From the NCBI GenBank assembly GCA_036626215.1, contig JAZKSG010000044.1:1-8966 (forward strand): a stretch of 8,966 nt of DNA. The letters are read 5' to 3'. Source of the stretch: JAZKSG01 sp036626215. GTDB lineage: Archaea; Thermoplasmatota; E2; DHVEG-1. A program made the translations under genes and the position numbers. This document shows, one piece after another, positions 5,825-8,966 of the stretch; the stretch's first letter is position 1; each line of letters begins with the position of its first letter. A model generated the notes under the pieces. It worked only from the letters and a program-made list of their open reading frames with translations. It ran no database searches and was not told the DNA's origin.

Positions 5825-6895
5825 ATGAAAAAGTTTGAATTAACAGAAAAAGAAAAACTTACGTTATACGGCTTAGTAAAATATCCAAACTTAACAGATA
5901 AAAAACTTGCCGAAAATATTAATTTAAAACACTCTACAGTAACCTCTATAAGACATAGATTAAAAGAAAAACAATATTTTAGAAATGTTAATATTCCTAG
6001 ATTACAAAAGTTAGGTTCAGAAATGTTAGTAGTAATCTACACTAACTTTAGTCCTCTAATACCTCTAAAAGAAAGAATACAGATCACAGGCAGAACAATC
6101 GAAGTTTTTGAAGAAATATTCTTCTCTGTTGGTGAACAAGATAAAGGATTTTCTTTAAGTTTCACAAAAGATTATACTAACGTGGGAAAGATTAATGATA
6201 TTAGAACAAAAACCTTTGGAAGCCGAGGATTATTAGAAGAAGAATACCCAAACATGGTACTTTTTCCTTTTGATATTAGTAAAATCTATCGTTTCTTTGA
6301 TTATGCACCTTTACTCAATAGCAGTTTTGAACTAAATATAGACATTGATGAAGAGAGTAAAAATGTAGGATTTATGAACAGAAAAAAAAGTAGTTTAACG
6401 GACACTGAAAAAGATGTTTATTATATGCTAATAAGACATCCTGATATGTCAGATAAAGATATAGGATATGAACTAGGTGTTTCCCGGCATACAGTTTCTA
6501 GATTAAAGAAAAAATTCATGCAAAACAATTTGATAAGAAAAATCAGACTGCCAAATATAAAAAATTTAGGCTATGATATACTAACTTTTTACCATATTCG
6601 TTTTGATCCTCGTAACCCTCCAGATATGGAACAAGATGAAAGTGCCTTGCTGATAAGTGATTCCACTATTTTTATGGCTAGTAGAATGTTTGAAGCAGTT
6701 ATGATTTCCATATATCGCAATTATGATGATTACAAAAAAGACAAAAACAGGATCATGCAAATACTAAAAGAAAACAAATGGATCGCAGATGACCCTTTAA
6801 TCCTTAGCTACAGTGTAAATACATTAGCATTTATTAAAGATTTCAAATTTGCTCCAATTACCAAAAAAATTACTGATTGCAATTTACTACTATGA
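5825..6895 (+). CDS. Tandem winged-HTH transcription regulator (Lrp/MarR-like, archaeal)
   Basis: The 356-residue protein is built from two copies of one module. Each begins with a winged-helix DNA-binding domain (residues 6-72 and 191-257) with parallel landmarks: LTEKEK against LTDTEK, LTDKKLAENINL against MSDKDIGYELGV, HSTVTSIRHRLKE against RHTVSRLKKKFMQ, and IPRLQKLGSEML against LPNIKNLGYDIL. Each is followed by an alpha/beta region of about 100 residues that could bind a ligand or mediate dimerisation. No metal-binding cysteine cluster or membrane segment is seen. I do not recognise a named regulator. It could bind as a monomer with two unlike reading heads, unlike dimeric Lrp. It lies between the divergent redox operon and sucCD, so it probably controls one or both. 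Start: ATG at 5825 with a TATA box 28 bases upstream. The DNA-binding call is firm; the targets are inferred. Confidence 0.8.
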   Translation: MKKFELTEKEKLTLYGLVKYPNLTDKKLAENINLKHSTVTSIRHRLKEKQYFRNVNIPRLQKLGSEMLVVIYTNFSPLIPLKERIQITGRTIEVFEEIFFSVGEQDKGFSLSFTKDYTNVGKINDIRTKTFGSRGLLEEEYPNMVLFPFDISKIYRFFDYAPLLNSSFELNIDIDEESKNVGFMNRKKSSLTDTEKDVYYMLIRHPDMSDKDIGYELGVSRHTVSRLKKKFMQNNLIRKIRLPNIKNLGYDILTFYHIRFDPRNPPDMEQDESALLISDSTIFMASRMFEAVMISIYRNYDDYKKDKNRIMQILKENKWIADDPLILSYSVNTLAFIKDFKFAPITKKITDCNLLL

Positions 6896-6902
6896 AAAGT
6901 TC

Positions 6903-6910
6903 TTAAATAT
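6903..6910 (+). promoter_or_regulatory. TATA box of sucCD, leaderless promoter
   Basis: TTAAATAT, preceded by GAAAAGTTC as a possible BRE, lies in the 37-base gap after the regulator stop. Its centre is 26-27 bases before ATG 6933, the expected distance for initiation at that codon. It would start after the ATG at 6927, which supports 6933 as the sucC start and separate transcription of sucCD. Confidence 0.55.
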
Positions 6911-6932
6911 CAGAGTTTGCATTCACATGAAT

Positions 6933-8039
6933 ATGAAACTTTTCGAGTACCAGGGAAAAAAACTGTTTGATAAATATGAAATACCCGTTCCAAAAAGCAA
7001 GCTAATCAAAACTAAAAAAGATGTTTCCAATCTGAATTTTCCCATAATTCTTAAAGCACAGGTTCCTATCGGTGGACGAGGTAAAGCAGGTGGTATTAAA
7101 TCTGCAGAAAATCAAGATGATGCAAAAGATAAGCTTGAACAGATACTTGGTATGAACATCAGAGGATATAAGGTTGGAAAGGTTCTTGCTGAAGAAAAAA
7201 AAGACATTAAAAACGAGTTTTATCTAAGTATTTCTCTTGACCGAACAAAACGTATGCCTTTAATTATGACAAGTGCTAATGGAGGGGTAGATATAGAAAG
7301 TGTCCCGGATAATAAAATTTTCAAAGAATGGATAAACCCTTTGATTGGTATACAATCGTTTAACATAAGAAGTATAATCGGGAAACTTGGGCTAAATAAA
7401 GAGGAAAAAAAACAGGTTTCTAAAGTTCTTTATAAGACGTATAATTTGTTCAGGGAATATGACTGTGAACTAGTTGAAATAAATCCCTTAGTGATTACGA
7501 AAAATAATGATATCGTTGCATTAGACTCAAAAATAACTATAAATGACGATGCGACATTCCGACATAAAGACATCATTCCAGAAAATGTTGAATTGACCCC
7601 GTTGGAACAAGAAGCTGAAGAAAAAAATATTTCATTCATCCAACTTGATGGCGATATTGGTGTTATTGCAAATGGGGCAGGATTAACCATGGCTACCCTT
7701 GATGCATTAACCCATTACCGTGGAAAAGGAGGAGTATTTCTTGATCTGGGTGGAACAGATAATCCTGAAAAAGTCAAACAGGCTTTTGAACTCATGAAAA
7801 AAGCCAAACCAAAAGTTATTTTCTTAAATCTTTTTGGAGGAATCACGAAATGTGACACCGTTGCTAAGGGAGTAAAATCAGTCATAGAGAAAGAAGGGAT
7901 TAATTGTCCAGTCGTCACAAGAATAAAAGGTATGAATGAAGGCATAGCAAAAGAAATTTTAAAGGATGCAGGTCTTATCACTGCCACAACGCTTCAAGAT
8001 GCAGCAAAACGTTGTTCTAAACTTGCAGGAGGAGTGTAA
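6933..8039 (+). CDS. sucC: Succinyl-CoA synthetase (ADP-forming), beta subunit
   Basis: The 368-residue product is the ATP-grasp subunit of succinyl-CoA synthetase, which interconverts succinate, CoA and ATP with succinyl-CoA, ADP and phosphate in the cytoplasm. The opening MKLFEYQGKKLFDKYEIPVP is the family's usual N-terminus. The ATP-grasp region includes KAQVPIGGRGKAGG (41-54), and the metal-site segment ELVEINPL lies at 179-186. The C-terminal CoA-ligase domain shows FLDLGGTDNP (269-278) and LFGGITKCD (300-308). The open frame reaches back to 6849 inside the regulator gene, but those extra residues are not SucC-like. ATG 6933 fits both homology and the TATA spacing; ATG 6927 would add two residues. 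Length is near the lower end for the family. Closely related acyl-CoA synthetases exist, but the neighbouring KOR and fumarate reductase support succinate as substrate. Confidence 0.94.
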   Translation: MKLFEYQGKKLFDKYEIPVPKSKLIKTKKDVSNLNFPIILKAQVPIGGRGKAGGIKSAENQDDAKDKLEQILGMNIRGYKVGKVLAEEKKDIKNEFYLSISLDRTKRMPLIMTSANGGVDIESVPDNKIFKEWINPLIGIQSFNIRSIIGKLGLNKEEKKQVSKVLYKTYNLFREYDCELVEINPLVITKNNDIVALDSKITINDDATFRHKDIIPENVELTPLEQEAEEKNISFIQLDGDIGVIANGAGLTMATLDALTHYRGKGGVFLDLGGTDNPEKVKQAFELMKKAKPKVIFLNLFGGITKCDTVAKGVKSVIEKEGINCPVVTRIKGMNEGIAKEILKDAGLITATTLQDAAKRCSKLAGGV

Positions 8040-8042
8040 TAT

Positions 8043-8909
8043 ATGTCTATTTTTGTTGATAAAAAAAATAAGGTACTTGTTCAAGGTGCAACAGGACATC
8101 AAGGAGTTTTTCATATAGGTGAAATGAAAAAATTTGGAACAAATGTTGTAGCCGGTGTCACACCTGGAAAGGGAGGACAGGAGATTCAGGGGGTTCCTGT
8201 ATTTAATACTGTCAAAGAAGCTGTCAATGAGACCGGTGCAAACACGTCACTTGTTTTGGTTCCTGCAAGATTTACAAAAGACGCAGTTTTTGAAGCTTTA
8301 GAATCTGGGATAAAAACCCTGGTTGTCATAACTGAAAATGTTCCTTTTCATGATACAATGGAATTTGTCCATTATGCAAAATATAAAAATGCAGTCCTAA
8401 TCGGTCCAAACTGTCCAGGTATTGCAAGTCCTGGGAAAACCAAAATTGGGATACTCCCCGGAAGTATCTTCCGTAATGGAAATGTTGGGGTAGCCAGTCG
8501 ATCAGGAACCCTTACTTATGAAATAGTGAACTCTCTTTCTGAAAAAAAAATTGGACAGAGTACATGTATCGGTCTTGGTGGTGATCCGATGATTGGGACT
8601 ACATTTATTGATTCTTTAGAGGCATTTGAAAAAGACAAAGAAACAAAAGCAATAGTTTTAGTAGGGGAAATCGGTGGAACAGCTGAAGAGGAAGCTGCGG
8701 AATACATAAAAGAACATATCTCAAAACCTGTGTTTGCGTTCATTGCAGGGAGATCCGCGCCACCGGGAAAAAGAATGGGGCATGCAGGGGCGATTATTGC
8801 CCAAGGTAGAGGGACAGCAGAATCAAAAGTAAAAGCCTTTAAACAAGCTGGTGTTGAAATCGCACAATTTCCAACAGATATTGCAGATTTAATTGAACAA
8901 CACCTTTAA
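8043..8909 (+). CDS. sucD: Succinyl-CoA synthetase (ADP-forming), alpha subunit
   Basis: The 288-residue product is the CoA-binding and phosphohistidine subunit partnered with SucC. It has the nucleotide-fold loop QGATGHQG (14-21), GPNCPGIASPG (121-131), SRSGTLTYE (152-160), GLGGDPMIG (177-185), GEIGG (208-212), and the active-site His247 in GHAGAII, which is phosphorylated during catalysis. All expected motifs are intact and the length matches the usual 290 or so residues. The ATG is three bases after the sucC stop, with AGGAGG ten bases upstream, so the two subunits should be translated from one mRNA in similar amounts. Its product succinyl-CoA is the substrate or product of the KOR encoded at the other end of the window. 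Confidence 0.97.
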   Translation: MSIFVDKKNKVLVQGATGHQGVFHIGEMKKFGTNVVAGVTPGKGGQEIQGVPVFNTVKEAVNETGANTSLVLVPARFTKDAVFEALESGIKTLVVITENVPFHDTMEFVHYAKYKNAVLIGPNCPGIASPGKTKIGILPGSIFRNGNVGVASRSGTLTYEIVNSLSEKKIGQSTCIGLGGDPMIGTTFIDSLEAFEKDKETKAIVLVGEIGGTAEEEAAEYIKEHISKPVFAFIAGRSAPPGKRMGHAGAIIAQGRGTAESKVKAFKQAGVEIAQFPTDIADLIEQHL

Positions 8910-8966
8910 CCAAAGTAAATTGAATCGCCTGAAATCTGCTATCCCAATCGGAGCAAGCTCACGGGG
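8910..8966. other. Tail after sucD with GC-richer stretch and imperfect hairpin
   Basis: After the sucD stop the base composition shifts: from about 8921 the DNA is visibly richer in G and C than the rest of the window. Bases 8943-8966 can fold as CCC-(AAT)-CG-GAGC-AA-GCTC-(A)-CG-GGG, an imperfect hairpin centred on GAGCAAGCTC. No run of T follows before the window ends. It might be a terminator stem, the end of an insertion sequence or a dispersed repeat. The window stops too soon to tell. Confidence 0.3.

Noticed and set aside
6849..6932. Upstream start for sucC, giving a 396-residue protein
   Set aside because: The extra 28 residues overlap the regulator's coding end and do not resemble any SucC N-terminus; the family start and the TATA spacing point to 6933.
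7430..8743. Minus-strand open frames of 75-90 codons opposite sucC and sucD
   Set aside because: They are shadows of strongly conserved genes, with no independent support.
8910..8966. Transfer RNA or other stable RNA in the GC-richer tail
   Set aside because: No cloverleaf arms or T-arm consensus could be found on either strand, and the visible stretch is too short.
1..8966. CRISPR array, prophage or transposase gene
   Set aside because: No regularly spaced repeats and no phage or transposase motifs were seen anywhere in the window.

Overview
The window looks like chromosomal DNA from an AT-rich archaeon (bases judged by eye). The support is: TATA boxes about 26-28 bp in front of start codons with almost no leader; a four-gene 2-oxoacid:ferredoxin oxidoreductase with a separate small ferredoxin subunit; a tandem winged-HTH regulator of archaeal style; and a soluble fumarate reductase-like pair without membrane anchors. 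The lineage cannot be fixed from this sequence. A methanogen or a Thermoplasmata-like euryarchaeon would fit, but that is inference.

Layout. Bases 1-5550 hold one tightly packed minus-strand cluster. In transcription order it reads: Fe-S subunit (sdhB-like), flavoprotein subunit (sdhA/tfrA-like), korD, korA, korB, korC, then the 5' end of an HdrA-like flavoprotein that runs off the window. Gaps are 1-20 bases or short overlaps, and most internal genes carry strong Shine-Dalgarno sites, so it is probably one operon. Bases 5551-5824 are a divergent intergenic region with two perfect 12-bp palindromes and candidate promoters. Bases 5825-8909 on the plus strand hold a duplicated winged-HTH regulator, then sucC and sucD with their own promoter. 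The last 57 bases hold a GC-richer stretch with a possible hairpin and no recognised gene.

Together the genes cover three consecutive steps of one arm of the TCA cycle: fumarate/succinate (flavoprotein plus Fe-S subunit), succinate/succinyl-CoA (SucCD) and succinyl-CoA/2-oxoglutarate plus ferredoxin (KorABCD). The arm could run reductively, to make 2-oxoglutarate, or oxidatively. The most interesting aspect is the physical linkage of KOR, a soluble fumarate reductase whose Fe-S subunit lacks the thiol-reacting CCG domain, and an HdrA-like flavoprotein. This suggests, as a hypothesis only, that fumarate reduction is coupled through an HdrA-type flavin to the ferredoxin that KOR needs.
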